DNA of 64,000 nt. Source: Paenibacillus nuruki (lineage in GTDB: Bacteria; Bacillota; Bacilli; Paenibacillales; Paenibacillaceae). Both the position numbers and the translations under genes were made by a program. A model generated the notes under the pieces. That model was not told the origin of the DNA, made no database searches, and saw only the letters and a program-made list of their open reading frames with translations. Of the stretch, positions 41,409 through 50,879 are shown in pieces (position 1 is the first letter of the stretch; every line of letters begins with the position of its first letter). The DNA is taken from assembly GCF_001721045.1 (NCBI RefSeq), contig NZ_MDER01000044.1, positions 28,067-92,066 of the forward strand, given 5' to 3'.

Positions 41409-42290
41409 ATGAATCTAGCGTCTTCACGTATGGATCGATTTATTATTGGAATCAATTATATTTTGCTAACGTTCTGTGTACTGATTATCATTGTACCGCT
41501 TATCTATATTGTAATCGCTTCCTTTATGGACCCGATCGCTCTATTGAACAAAGGGATTTCGTTTAATGTATCCAGTTGGAGTCTGGAAGGGTATCGCAAG
41601 ATTTTAGGCAATGAAGCCATGACCCGAGGATTTATCAATTCTGTGTTTTACTCGGTTAGCTTTTCGATTCTGACGATTATCGTGTCGGTATTTGCTGGTT
41701 ATGCGTTGTCTGTCAATGAATTAAAAGGTCGTAATCTTTTTATGACGATGTTTATTGTAACGATGTTTTTTGGTGGCGGATTGATTCCTACTTATTTATT
41801 GGTGAAAAATCTAGGCATGTTAGATACGGTCTGGGCGATCCTGTTACCAGGGATTGTGAATGTTTGGGATATTATTCTGGCACGTACTTTTTTCAAAGGC
41901 ATTCCTAATGAATTGAAAGAAGCAGCCAATGTAGATGGAGCGAGCGATGCGACAATCTTTTTCCGAATTGTATTGCCGTTATCGAAGCCGATTATTTTCG
42001 TTATTGCGCTCTATGCTTTTGTAGGGCAATGGAATTCTTACTTTGATGCGATGATCTATCTGGATAATGCCAAGTTGTATCCACTGCAATTGGTACTGCG
42101 TTCGATTCTGATTCAGAACCAGACGATGCCAGGAATGATCGGGGATCAATTGGCGATGGCAGAACTGAAACGTTTGTCCGAGATGATTAAATATTCTTCG
42201 ATTGTGATCTCAAGTCTACCGTTGTTGATCATGTATCCATTTTTCCAGAAGTACTTTGAAAAAGGCGTTCTGGTCGGTTCACTGAAATAA
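41409..42290 (+). CDS. ABC permease, LplC-type, fructan operon
   Basis: The 293-residue permease has six helices and the EAA loop EAANVDGASDATIFFRIVLP. FFGGGLIPTYLLVKNLGMLDTVWAI and the C-terminal YPFFQKYFEKGVLVGSLK are signatures of the LplC/YesQ class. GGAAGGTG lies eight bases before the ATG, 14 bases after the first permease. The binding lipoprotein follows 36 bases downstream. Confidence 0.94.
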   Translation: MNLASSRMDRFIIGINYILLTFCVLIIIVPLIYIVIASFMDPIALLNKGISFNVSSWSLEGYRKILGNEAMTRGFINSVFYSVSFSILTIIVSVFAGYALSVNELKGRNLFMTMFIVTMFFGGGLIPTYLLVKNLGMLDTVWAILLPGIVNVWDIILARTFFKGIPNELKEAANVDGASDATIFFRIVLPLSKPIIFVIALYAFVGQWNSYFDAMIYLDNAKLYPLQLVLRSILIQNQTMPGMIGDQLAMAELKRLSEMIKYSSIVISSLPLLIMYPFFQKYFEKGVLVGSLK

Positions 42291-42326
42291 GCACAGCATC
42301 TAAATACAAGTATGGGGGCAAATATA

Positions 42327-43904
42327 ATGAAAGTTATGCAAAAAGTAACGATCTCCGGGTTAACGATAGCGCTACTATTAACAGGTTGTAATTCAGGTTC
42401 ATCTAATCCAACTACCGATGCTAATGGTAAAGTGACATTGAATTTCTTGACGCAAAGTTCAGCGCTAGCACCTGCTGATCCTAACGATAAATTGATTAAT
42501 AAGCGTCTGGAAGAAAAAACAGGAATCCATATCAATTGGAAAAACTATACGACCGATCAATTTATCGAAAAACGTAATTTAGCCGTAGCTAGTGGTGATC
42601 TTCCAGACGGTATCTTTGATGCAGGGTATACCGATTATGATCTGCTCAAATTAGCTAAAGATGGTGTGATTATTCCTGTAGATGATCTGATCAACAATTA
42701 CATGCCTAATTTTCAAAAAGTGTTAAAAGCAGCACCTGAATACAAAAAAATGCTTACAGCACCAGATGGACATATGTATTCCTTCCCATGGATAGAAGAA
42801 CTAGGTACAGGGAAAGAAGCGATTCAATCAGTAGATGATTTTCCATGGATCAATCAAGCATGGCTTAAAAAGTTAGGTTTGAAAATGCCAACAACAACCG
42901 AAGAGTTAAAACAAGTGTTGATTGCTTTCAAAACGCAAGATCCTAATGGTAATGGAGAAGCCGATGAAATTCCACTTTCCTTTATTGATAAACCGGGTGG
43001 CGAAGATTTGACCTTCTTATATGGCTCTTTCGGACTTGGCGATAACTGGGATCATACGGTCGTTACCAATGATGGCAAAGTAGTCTTTACTGCTTCTGAT
43101 AATGGATACAAAGATGCGATTAACTATATCCATAGCTTATATCAGGAAGGGTTAATCGATGTAGAATCTTCACAGCAAGATTGGAATACGTATCTAGCTA
43201 AAGGAAAAGACAAACGTTACGGATTGTATTTCACATGGGACAAAGCCAATATTACAGGCCCCAATGATGACTACCAACTGATGAATCCTTTAGCTGGCCC
43301 TAGTGGGAAAACCAATGTTACACGTACCAATGGACTTGGATTTGATCGTGGCAAAATGGTCATTACTAGCACCAATCAACAAGTAGAAGCAACTGCCAAA
43401 TGGATAGACCAGTTATATGAGCCATTACAATCGATCCAAGATAACTGGGGAACGTATGGAGATACCAAAGAGCAAAACATTTTCAAATTCGATGAAAAGA
43501 AAGGCATGTTAAAGCACCTTTCATTAGAAGGATCAGCACCTGTTGAAGTACGTCAAAAAACAAATATTGCTGGCCCTCTAGCGATTCTGGATGAATATTA
43601 TGGTAAATATACGACTAAGCCAGACGATGCCGCAAGTCGCTTGAAATTAATGAAAAAAGTCATGGTGCCTCATATGCAAGCCGAACATATTTATCCTAAA
43701 GTATTCTTCTCAATCGAAGAGTTGGATCGTTTATCAACAATAGAAACAGATCTGTTCGCTTATGTACAACGAAAACGTACAGAATGGTATCAAAATGGCA
43801 AAGTGAATGAAGAGTGGCCTACTTACCTACAAGAATTGGATCGTCTAGGGCTACAAGAATGGCTCCAAATTAAACAATCTGGATATGATCGTAACCAACA
43901 ATAA
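42327..43904 (+). CDS. ABC substrate-binding lipoprotein, LipO-type, fructan operon
   Basis: Large solute-binding lipoprotein of 525 residues. The lipobox ALLLTGC puts the lipid anchor at Cys21. The size and the motifs DPNGNGEADEIPLSF (a calcium-type DxNxNG loop), LPDGIFDAGYTDYDLLKLA and WIDQLYEPLQSIQDNWGTYG are characteristic of the LipO/YtcQ group that pairs with LplB/LplC permeases. The ATG at 42327 has GGGGG upstream; the frame starts at an ATG (42312) inside that ribosome site. It probably binds fructo-oligosaccharides, inferred from the two GH32 genes that follow. Confidence 0.93.
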   Translation: MKVMQKVTISGLTIALLLTGCNSGSSNPTTDANGKVTLNFLTQSSALAPADPNDKLINKRLEEKTGIHINWKNYTTDQFIEKRNLAVASGDLPDGIFDAGYTDYDLLKLAKDGVIIPVDDLINNYMPNFQKVLKAAPEYKKMLTAPDGHMYSFPWIEELGTGKEAIQSVDDFPWINQAWLKKLGLKMPTTTEELKQVLIAFKTQDPNGNGEADEIPLSFIDKPGGEDLTFLYGSFGLGDNWDHTVVTNDGKVVFTASDNGYKDAINYIHSLYQEGLIDVESSQQDWNTYLAKGKDKRYGLYFTWDKANITGPNDDYQLMNPLAGPSGKTNVTRTNGLGFDRGKMVITSTNQQVEATAKWIDQLYEPLQSIQDNWGTYGDTKEQNIFKFDEKKGMLKHLSLEGSAPVEVRQKTNIAGPLAILDEYYGKYTTKPDDAASRLKLMKKVMVPHMQAEHIYPKVFFSIEELDRLSTIETDLFAYVQRKRTEWYQNGKVNEEWPTYLQELDRLGLQEWLQIKQSGYDRNQQ

Positions 43905-43949
43905 TCAACAATAAATACTACCAATAAGGTCAAAAAAGGAGCTTATACT

Positions 43950-45419
43950 ATGATCACTCAATCTCAAGAAAAATATCGTCCACTGTATCACTTTACTCCG
44001 CAACAAGGATGGATCAATGATCCTAATGGATTAGTATACTTTAATGATGAATATCATCTGTTTTTTCAATATCATCCTGATGGAACGGTATGGGGACCTA
44101 TGCATTGGGGACACGCGATCAGTTCAGACTTAGTGAACTGGCAAGAACAGCCGATTGCGCTTGCACCTGATGAGCACGGAACTATTTTTTCAGGAAGTGC
44201 AGTTGTGGATTGGCATGACACAACAGGCTTTTTTAACGGTCAATCTGGATTAGTCGCTATATTTACTCATCATGATCATAATTACAAGCTGGATCATATT
44301 CAGCAACGACAAAGTCTAGCCTATAGTCATGACGCAGGACGAACATGGATCAAGTATGAAGGTAACCCTGTATTGGAACACGATGAATTGATTGATTTTC
44401 GTGATCCTAAAGTATTCTGGCATCAAGAGACTGCACGCTGGATTATGATTTTGGCTTGTGGACAGACGGTGCATTTGTACGGTTCACCGAATTTGAAAGA
44501 ATGGACATTCCTGAGTGAATTTGGAGATGGTATTGGATCACATGCAGGAGTCTGGGAGTGCCCTGACTTGTTCCCATTAATGGTAGATGGTGATGCGGCA
44601 ACAACCAAATGGGTGATGCTAGTGAGTATTGGAAGCAGTGATGACTTTATCGAAGGATCACGCACGCAATATTTTATGGGAGAGTTTGATGGGGTTACAT
44701 TTACACCGGATGATTCTTCGCAAGAGATTCGCTGGCTAGATTACGGACGAGATCATTATGCAGGTGTATGTTGGTCGGATATTCCAGTAGAAGATGGACG
44801 ACGAATCTGTATCGGCTGGATGAGCAATTGGAAATATGCCAATCTTACACCAACCGAACAATGGCGTGGAGCGATGTCTATTCCACGGGAAATCACATTA
44901 GAACAACGTGCCCAAGGGATAACACTGATTCAGCGACCTGTACAAGAAATCAATACGATGCGTAGCCCTATCGTCACACTGGAAAATACAACGCTAGCCG
45001 AAGTTCAAGCCAAGCTAGCATCACTGCAAATGGATAGTTACGAAATCCAAATCACAGCAGATATAACATCTACTTTTGCTCTACAATTACGTGCGTCCTC
45101 ATCACAGGATCAAGTGACCGTTGTAGGTTATGAAGGAGATGCAAGCGAAGTCTATATTGATCGTAGTCATTCAGGAGATCATACTTTCCATCAAGATTTT
45201 GCAGGTAAACATACCGCCAAAGTCGATCATAATCTATCGACGATCGAGCTTCAGATCTATGTGGATCGTTCTTCAATCGAAGTCTTTGCTAATGATGGGC
45301 AAGTAGCGATGACAGATCTTATTTTTCCAGATCATGATGCTCAAGGGCTTGGTATCCAATCACCAGATCAGCATTTACCATTATCTTCATTTCATATCTA
45401 TCAGTTCATGTCCTCTTAA
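43950..45419 (+). CDS. Cytoplasmic GH32 glycoside hydrolase (fructan/sucrose hydrolase)
   Basis: The 489-residue enzyme lacks a signal peptide. All three GH32 signatures are intact: GWINDPNG with the nucleophile Asp24, DFRDPKV with the stabilising Asp152, and WECPDLF with the acid/base Glu203. A C-terminal beta-sandwich ends with IEVFANDGQVAMTDLIFP. It would release fructose from imported fructo-oligosaccharides or sucrose. Because the importer is ABC and not PTS, the substrate is not phosphorylated on entry, which argues against a strict sucrose-6-phosphate role. AAAGGAG precedes the ATG; it lies 45 bases after the lipoprotein gene. Confidence 0.94.
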   Translation: MITQSQEKYRPLYHFTPQQGWINDPNGLVYFNDEYHLFFQYHPDGTVWGPMHWGHAISSDLVNWQEQPIALAPDEHGTIFSGSAVVDWHDTTGFFNGQSGLVAIFTHHDHNYKLDHIQQRQSLAYSHDAGRTWIKYEGNPVLEHDELIDFRDPKVFWHQETARWIMILACGQTVHLYGSPNLKEWTFLSEFGDGIGSHAGVWECPDLFPLMVDGDAATTKWVMLVSIGSSDDFIEGSRTQYFMGEFDGVTFTPDDSSQEIRWLDYGRDHYAGVCWSDIPVEDGRRICIGWMSNWKYANLTPTEQWRGAMSIPREITLEQRAQGITLIQRPVQEINTMRSPIVTLENTTLAEVQAKLASLQMDSYEIQITADITSTFALQLRASSSQDQVTVVGYEGDASEVYIDRSHSGDHTFHQDFAGKHTAKVDHNLSTIELQIYVDRSSIEVFANDGQVAMTDLIFPDHDAQGLGIQSPDQHLPLSSFHIYQFMSS

Positions 45420-45465
45420 TCAATAGGGTGAGTCTTATGATACGTTAACAGAGAGGAATAAAATA

Positions 45466-48027
45466 ATGAAACCTATGGGTATCTTATCTCTGAACAAGTA
45501 TAGATGGAAAATGATTACCATGTTGATGTTGTTATGCGGTCTAAGCGTTGTCTGGGCTATACCAGCACAAGCGAAGACTAATCTACATTCATGGACGATA
45601 AAGGACAAAGGAACAATGAAAGATACAACAGCGGGGATCGTGCTTACTTCCGATCCCAAAGAAAATGTGAAAGCCCTTTCAGCGACAGTATCAACTGACT
45701 TTGTGTACGAAGCAGATGTGACGATTCAAAATCCACAGACCGATGCTTCACTTATTTTCCGCTCGGATGCTGAAGGGTCAGCTGGCTACTGGTTGAAGGT
45801 CATGCCGACATCCGGTCAGATTCAGTTGCTTAATTCTTCAGGGACAAGTGGTACATTACAGCAATCGTATCCTGTAGACCTGCAAGCAGGGCAGACCTAT
45901 CATGTGAAAGTCAAAGCAGAAGGTGATCAGCTTAGTGTCTATTGGGACAAACAATATCGACCTGTGATGCAAGTGACTGATACTGCTTATCGTTCAGGTC
46001 ATCTGGGCTTGCATGTATGGGATGGGAGCGCTACGTTTCAAAATGTTATTGTAAGTGATCTCAATACCAATCTGACTACTTCCCTACTAACAACAGGAGT
46101 ATGGACGCCTCATATCAAAGGCAAAATAGTGACTGCAACGCAAGAAGCATTGCAACTGTACAATCTGCGTTCAACCGATTTGATAGCCGAAGCAGATATT
46201 TCTTTTGCTAATAATGTACAGGGAACAACCGCAGGTCTAATCTTTCACGCCAATGATAAAGGAACCAATGGTTATATAGTCCAGCTGCGTCATCAAGGCA
46301 ATACGATTGGGGTTGAATTGAAAAAAAGAAATGGTACTCTGATTGCCAAATCAACTCAGCAGTATATTCATCAGCCTAATAGTAACCATCATCTAGAGAT
46401 TCGGATGATCCAAAATCGTATCCAAGTCTTTGTCGATGGATATACACCGGCTGCTATTCAAGCCACAGATAGCAGTTACACCAAAGGTTATACAGGTATG
46501 ATTGCCCAAGGCGGTCAGGTTATTTTTCAAGACTTATTTGTGACGTCACCGGCAGATGAGTATACAGAAAAGTACCGTCCGCAATATCATTATTCTGCTT
46601 CACGAAATTGGATCAGTGATCCGAATGGATTGGTCTATTTTGAAGGGGAATATCATTTATTTTATCAAGATGGAGGACAATGGGGACATTCAGTCAGTAC
46701 TGACCTTGTCCACTGGAAAAGGCTACCGTTTGCCCTGAAATGGAACGATCTAGGGCATATCTGGTCAGGAGCAGCGATAGCCGATACTACCAATGCTTCC
46801 GGTCTATTCGGCTCTTCCGGAGGTAAAGGATTGGTCGCTTATTATACTTCTTACGATCCTGATGCGCCTAACGGTAATCAGAAAATAGGATTAGCCTACA
46901 GTACTGATCGAGGACGAACATGGCAATATTCCAAAGAACATCCTATTGTGATCCAAAATCCAGGCTATACGTCTACTGAAGCAGGTGGATGGGATTTCCG
47001 TGATCCTAAAGTGGTTCGGGATGAAGTCAATCAACGTTGGGTGATGGTAGTCTCTGGTGGAGATCATATTCGTTTCTTTACATCGAAGAACCTAATCGAT
47101 TGGACATGGACTGATAATTTCGGGTATGGAGATTATATTCATGGCGGAGTATGGGAATGCCCTGACTTATTTCCTCTGCGGGATCATCAAGGAAATATCA
47201 AATGGGTATTGATGATCAGTACAGGAGCGAATCCCAAAACAGCAGGCTCTGATGCAGAATACTTTATAGGTGATCTAACGGCTGAAGGTACATTTACCAA
47301 TAATAATCCGGTCGGTAACGTTTTGAAAATAGACTGGGGTAAAGAGTTCTATGCCGCCACTTCATTTGCGAATGTTCCCGATGGACGACGAATTACACTG
47401 GCATGGATGACGAACTGGGATTACCCGTTTGCTTTTCCTACCACAGCTTGGAAAGGTGAAATGACCATTCCACGAGAATTATCGCTTCAGCAGACGAGCG
47501 AAGGATTGCGATTATTTCAAAAACCGCTGACCGAATTGTCTTCTTTGCGAACGCCAATACGTACTATTTCTAATCAGGTCATCTCAGAACAATCTGCTAA
47601 TCCGTTAGCTGGTCTTCAAGAAGATAGTTATGAGATTGAAGCTGAGATTGAATTGCCAGTGAGTCAGCCAGCACAAGCATGGGGATTTGAAGTTCGTACA
47701 GGCAACCAGCATCAAACAGACATCGGTTATATCCATGCAGATCAGTCTTTATTTATTGATCGATCATTGTCAGGCAACACAAGCTTTGCCGAATTATTTT
47801 CGAAAAGGCATGCCGCGACAGTGCAACCGATCAACAATCGAATTCACTTACGTATCTTTGTAGATGCTTCTTCAGTTGAGGTGTTTGCTAATCAGGGGCA
47901 GATCGTTTTTTCTGATTTGATTTTGCCAGATCCACAAGATACAGGGATGCGTTTGTATAGCAAAAATGGAGAAATTAAAATTATCAACTTAAATGTATAT
48001 CGTCTACAAAGTATCTGGAAACCCTAA
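45466..48027 (+). CDS. Secreted multidomain GH32 fructanase (levanase/inulinase type)
   Basis: Protein of 853 residues with a signal peptide (about residues 15-36, MLMLLCGLSVVWAIPAQA). Two concanavalin-like (LamG/DUF1080-type) beta-sandwich modules follow at about 45-205 and 210-360, each with EADVTIQ/EADISFA and an LxVYWDK/IQVFVDG strand. A GH32 domain starts near residue 370. The catalytic blocks are NWISDPNG (Ser replaces the usual Asn before the nucleophile Asp), WDFRDPKVV and WECPDLF, so the three acids are present. A C-terminal sandwich follows (VEVFANQGQIVFSDLILP). There is no visible wall-sorting motif. It probably degrades levan or inulin outside the cell. AGAGAGGA precedes the ATG. 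Confidence 0.92.
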   Translation: MKPMGILSLNKYRWKMITMLMLLCGLSVVWAIPAQAKTNLHSWTIKDKGTMKDTTAGIVLTSDPKENVKALSATVSTDFVYEADVTIQNPQTDASLIFRSDAEGSAGYWLKVMPTSGQIQLLNSSGTSGTLQQSYPVDLQAGQTYHVKVKAEGDQLSVYWDKQYRPVMQVTDTAYRSGHLGLHVWDGSATFQNVIVSDLNTNLTTSLLTTGVWTPHIKGKIVTATQEALQLYNLRSTDLIAEADISFANNVQGTTAGLIFHANDKGTNGYIVQLRHQGNTIGVELKKRNGTLIAKSTQQYIHQPNSNHHLEIRMIQNRIQVFVDGYTPAAIQATDSSYTKGYTGMIAQGGQVIFQDLFVTSPADEYTEKYRPQYHYSASRNWISDPNGLVYFEGEYHLFYQDGGQWGHSVSTDLVHWKRLPFALKWNDLGHIWSGAAIADTTNASGLFGSSGGKGLVAYYTSYDPDAPNGNQKIGLAYSTDRGRTWQYSKEHPIVIQNPGYTSTEAGGWDFRDPKVVRDEVNQRWVMVVSGGDHIRFFTSKNLIDWTWTDNFGYGDYIHGGVWECPDLFPLRDHQGNIKWVLMISTGANPKTAGSDAEYFIGDLTAEGTFTNNNPVGNVLKIDWGKEFYAATSFANVPDGRRITLAWMTNWDYPFAFPTTAWKGEMTIPRELSLQQTSEGLRLFQKPLTELSSLRTPIRTISNQVISEQSANPLAGLQEDSYEIEAEIELPVSQPAQAWGFEVRTGNQHQTDIGYIHADQSLFIDRSLSGNTSFAELFSKRHAATVQPINNRIHLRIFVDASSVEVFANQGQIVFSDLILPDPQDTGMRLYSKNGEIKIINLNVYRLQSIWKP

Positions 48028-48135
48028 TATTAATAAAAACTATTTTAATCCAGTTCTAACATATAATTGTTTCACTTCTGCTGACCGATATTACTAATAC
48101 TAACTTCATTAGTAATCAGCAGGAGGGGAACAATT

Positions 48136-48990
48136 ATGTCTAAAAAGAAGTGGATTATTCCTATTTATATAGCGGCTATGGCGTTAACTGGATCAGCCGG
48201 AGTCTATGCAAGTTCTACATTAGAAAGTATCACAGCATCGCTCAATCACAATCTTAATATTGAAGTCAGTGGTAAAGCCTACAAGCCGACCGGACCCAAT
48301 GGAGAATCATTATCTCCTATTGTGTATCAAGGAACGACTTATTTACCAGTGCGTTCGATCAGTGAAGCTTTAAATACAGATGTTAATTATGATTCAAGTA
48401 ATAATAAAATTTCAATCATGCCTAAGTCGTCCAGTGCTACCAGCAAACCAGCTATTACTTCGACCACTCCTAATGCTGCCCCTACAACTCCAACTGTAAA
48501 TGAAAAAAATAGCATCAATACATCTACACCTTCTGCAACCACACCGCCACCAGTTATAGAGACATTAAATCCTAATGATAGCGGCAGAATCGATGTGGCA
48601 GGAACAGCACCCGAAGTAGTGACCAGTGTTGTCCCTGTGAATCCAGCGCTTAGTGTGGTAAATACACCATTGATTACAACCAAGTACTTACCGCTTGATT
48701 TCCCGTTTCCATCGGATACGACATCAATCAGTCTAAGAGAATCGGTAGCAGGCGATAAAAAGCAATTGTTAATGATCTATGCAACACAGATGGATCTAGT
48801 CACGCTTGGTAATGCGTATCAAGCTTATTATGGGGCTCAAGGTGTAGTAGAATCGAATACTCGTATTCAGCCGGATACACTGAGTCTTGTAGGCACCAAA
48901 AATAATGCATTTGGATTTTCTATTCAAGGAAATCCACGTTCGATCGCTCCGGGTTACAATCAGATTCGGGTCACTTTAGTACAACAATAA
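48136..48990 (+). CDS. Secreted stalk-domain protein, long paralog
   Basis: The 284-residue protein has a signal peptide (WIIPIYIAAMALTGSAGVYA) and a stalk domain (IEVSGKAYKP ... IVYQGTTYLPVRSISEALNT). A Pro/Thr/Ser-rich linker of about 85 residues and a C-terminal domain starting TKYLPLDFPFPSDTTSISLR follow. Both folded domains match the protein at 38322; only the linker differs greatly in length. CAGGAGGGG precedes the ATG. It lies 108 bases after the secreted GH32 with no terminator seen between, so some read-through is possible. A terminator follows. Confidence 0.82.
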   Translation: MSKKKWIIPIYIAAMALTGSAGVYASSTLESITASLNHNLNIEVSGKAYKPTGPNGESLSPIVYQGTTYLPVRSISEALNTDVNYDSSNNKISIMPKSSSATSKPAITSTTPNAAPTTPTVNEKNSINTSTPSATTPPPVIETLNPNDSGRIDVAGTAPEVVTSVVPVNPALSVVNTPLITTKYLPLDFPFPSDTTSISLRESVAGDKKQLLMIYATQMDLVTLGNAYQAYYGAQGVVESNTRIQPDTLSLVGTKNNAFGFSIQGNPRSIAPGYNQIRVTLVQQ

Positions 48991-49005
48991 TTATGATTTG
49001 ATTAT

Positions 49006-49050
49006 GAAAGCATACGATCCTATGAGTATTCAAGGATCGTATGCTTTTTT
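49006..49050 (+). terminator. Terminator after the long stalk protein
   Basis: AAAGCATACGATCC pairs with GGATCGTATGCTTT, followed by a T-run. Confidence 0.87.
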
Positions 49051-49199
49051 GTTGATCATAGCGTGAAAACGATACTGTAAAATGATTGAAAATGAGCTCT
49101 TTTCATGAGAAAAGCTTCACAATACCCACTTTTGAGGTTTAGAATCAAAAAATATGTAAAATTTTCAGAAAATTTCAAAATAGGTAGTGCAATCGCAAA

Positions 49200-49338
49200 A
49201 ATAGTGTGCTAAGATACCAAGAGTTTGAGAGGAAACCGTCGGAATTGTTTTGAAGCATTCATGCAAAAGCGTGAAGTGAAGCAGGCTGGATTGCCTGTAT
49301 AAGTAACACCCGAATACGAACAAAAGGAAGGTGATCTC
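49200..49338 (+). promoter_or_regulatory. Structured mRNA leader of the MATE gene, candidate riboswitch
   Basis: The 140 bases before the MATE start form several helices. These are CATTCATGC/GCGTGAAGTG with an AAAA loop and one bulge (49256-49279), CAGGC/GCCTG (49282-49297), and a closing GTGT (49204-49207) with ACAC (49306-49309). The unpaired GAGTTTGAGAGGAAACCG stretch near 49220 is purine-rich, as in ligand-binding cores. CACC at 49307-49310 can also pair with GGTG in the ribosome site AAGGAAGGTG, so the closing helix and an anti-ribosome-site helix are mutually exclusive, which suggests translational control. I cannot assign a class; the azaaromatic (yjdF) class is one to test. Confidence 0.5.
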
Positions 49339-50754
49339 ATGAGCGCTATGACATCCACCAATGAAAGCAATGCAGTGATTAACAAACAATTTAACCTTTT
49401 CCGGTTAACATGGCCAATCTTTTTAGAAGTATTTCTGTTCATGTTAATGGGGATTGTTGATACTTTAATGTTAAGTGATGTATCGGATAATGCAGTCGCA
49501 GCTGTCGGCACATCCAATCAGGTTATTTCTATCGCTATATTAGTATTAGAAGTGATTGGTAACGGAGCAGCAATCGTTGTCGCACAGTATATAGGTTCTC
49601 GTAAAGTATTAGAAGCAAGTCGTATCACCGCTGTAGCGATTACGCTTAATTTGGCAGTAGGATTGTTGCTCAGTGGTACCTTCCTATTACTTGGCGGATA
49701 TTTAATGGAGAAAATGCACTTGCAAGGTGAAATTCTTGCTCTTGCTAAAAGTTATATTGCTATTGTCGGTGGAGCGATTTTCTTACAAGCACTCATCAAC
49801 ACATTAGCAGCTGTCATTCGTACGTATGGATTTACCAAAGAAACAATGTTTGTATCGGTATTTATGAACGTGATTCACGTTGTGGGTAACTACTTGTTGA
49901 TCTTCGGTCACTGGGGTCTGCCACAAATGGGTGTACAAGGTGCAGCAATCTCAACGATTGTCAGTCGTCTGATCTGTGCTGTGATCTTCTTCTGGTTATT
50001 GTATCGTGTCATGGAAGTGCGTATTCAGATTAAAGATTACTTCCGTATGACCAAGAAATATATTATGCAAATTTTGAAAATTGGTGTGCCTTCTGCCGTT
50101 GAACAAGTCACTTATCAATTATGCCAGCTTGTCTTCGTATTCTATGTAACGTATCTAGGTAGTGAAGCCATGGCTTCGCGTCAATATGCTAATAATATTT
50201 CAACCTTTATCTATCTGTTCAGTATTGCGATTGGTATGGGTACAGCGATTATTGTTGGTCGCTTAGTCGGAGCGAATCTGAAAGATCAAGCGTACAAACG
50301 GGTATGGTCGAGTGTGAAATGGGCGATGGCAGCTACACTGGTGATGGATATTTTGATTATCATTTTCCGTGTGCCACTGATCGGCATGTTCACCGACAAC
50401 CCTGAAATTATTCGAATGGCTTCACAGGTCATACTGCTCAGTTTCTTACTGGAGACCGGACGAACCTGTAATATTGTGATTATTAACTCGTTACGTGCTT
50501 CAGGAGATGCCAAGTTCCCTGTCTATATGGGACTGATCTCGATGGTATGTATGAGTTTACCGCTCGGCTATTTATTTGTTTTCAAAATGAACTTGGGACT
50601 TGCAGGAATCTGGTTAGCGATTGCGGCAGATGAATGGGTACGTGCTGTTATTATGTACTTCCGCTGGAAGAGCAGAGCATGGGAAAAACATTCTCTTATC
50701 CAGCATGATGAACCGGAATCCAGAGAAAATGTTCCAGCTGTAGCACCTGTATAA
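49339..50754 (+). CDS. MATE family efflux transporter
   Basis: Membrane protein of 471 residues with twelve predicted helices in two homologous halves. The first half has FRLTWPIFLEVFLFMLMGIVDTLMLS, the conserved entry helix of MATE/DinF/NorM proteins, and ISIAILVLEVIGNGAAIVVAQYIG. The second half begins near residue 240 (ILKIGVPSAVEQVTYQLCQL) with a matching AIGMGTAIIVGRLVGA. It is expected to export cationic drugs or metabolites using Na or H gradients. The ribosome site is AAGGAAGGTG, seven bases from the ATG. A structured leader precedes it, suggesting control by a small molecule. Confidence 0.93.
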   Translation: MSAMTSTNESNAVINKQFNLFRLTWPIFLEVFLFMLMGIVDTLMLSDVSDNAVAAVGTSNQVISIAILVLEVIGNGAAIVVAQYIGSRKVLEASRITAVAITLNLAVGLLLSGTFLLLGGYLMEKMHLQGEILALAKSYIAIVGGAIFLQALINTLAAVIRTYGFTKETMFVSVFMNVIHVVGNYLLIFGHWGLPQMGVQGAAISTIVSRLICAVIFFWLLYRVMEVRIQIKDYFRMTKKYIMQILKIGVPSAVEQVTYQLCQLVFVFYVTYLGSEAMASRQYANNISTFIYLFSIAIGMGTAIIVGRLVGANLKDQAYKRVWSSVKWAMAATLVMDILIIIFRVPLIGMFTDNPEIIRMASQVILLSFLLETGRTCNIVIINSLRASGDAKFPVYMGLISMVCMSLPLGYLFVFKMNLGLAGIWLAIAADEWVRAVIMYFRWKSRAWEKHSLIQHDEPESRENVPAVAPV

Positions 50755-50794
50755 TAGAATCTAATTTTATGGATAAAAAATAAATGCAGTTTAC

Positions 50795-50848
50795 CAACCG
50801 TTTGAATCTTTTTCTACAATCGTAGAGGGGGTTCAAGCGGTTTTTTTA
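50795..50848 (+). terminator. Terminator after the MATE gene
   Basis: AACCGTTTGAA pairs with TTCAAGCGGTT, with an inner TCTAC/GTAGA stem and a T-run. Confidence 0.8.
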
Positions 50849-50863
50849 TTCTATTTTGCAAAT

Positions 50864-50879
50864 AGTGATTACAATCACC
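50864..50879. promoter_or_regulatory. Fnr/Rex-type operator upstream of hcp
   Basis: GTGA-TTACAA-TCAC matches the core of the Bacillus Fnr site TGTGA-N6-TCACA; Rex sites are similar. With TATGCT at 50901-50906 as the -10, the predicted start is near 50913 and the site centre is at about -41.5, the class II activator position. Confidence 0.55.

Noticed and set aside
48387..48683. 98-codon open frame antisense to the stalk protein linker
   Set aside because: It is the mirror of a Thr/Pro-rich low-complexity region; long antisense frames are expected there.
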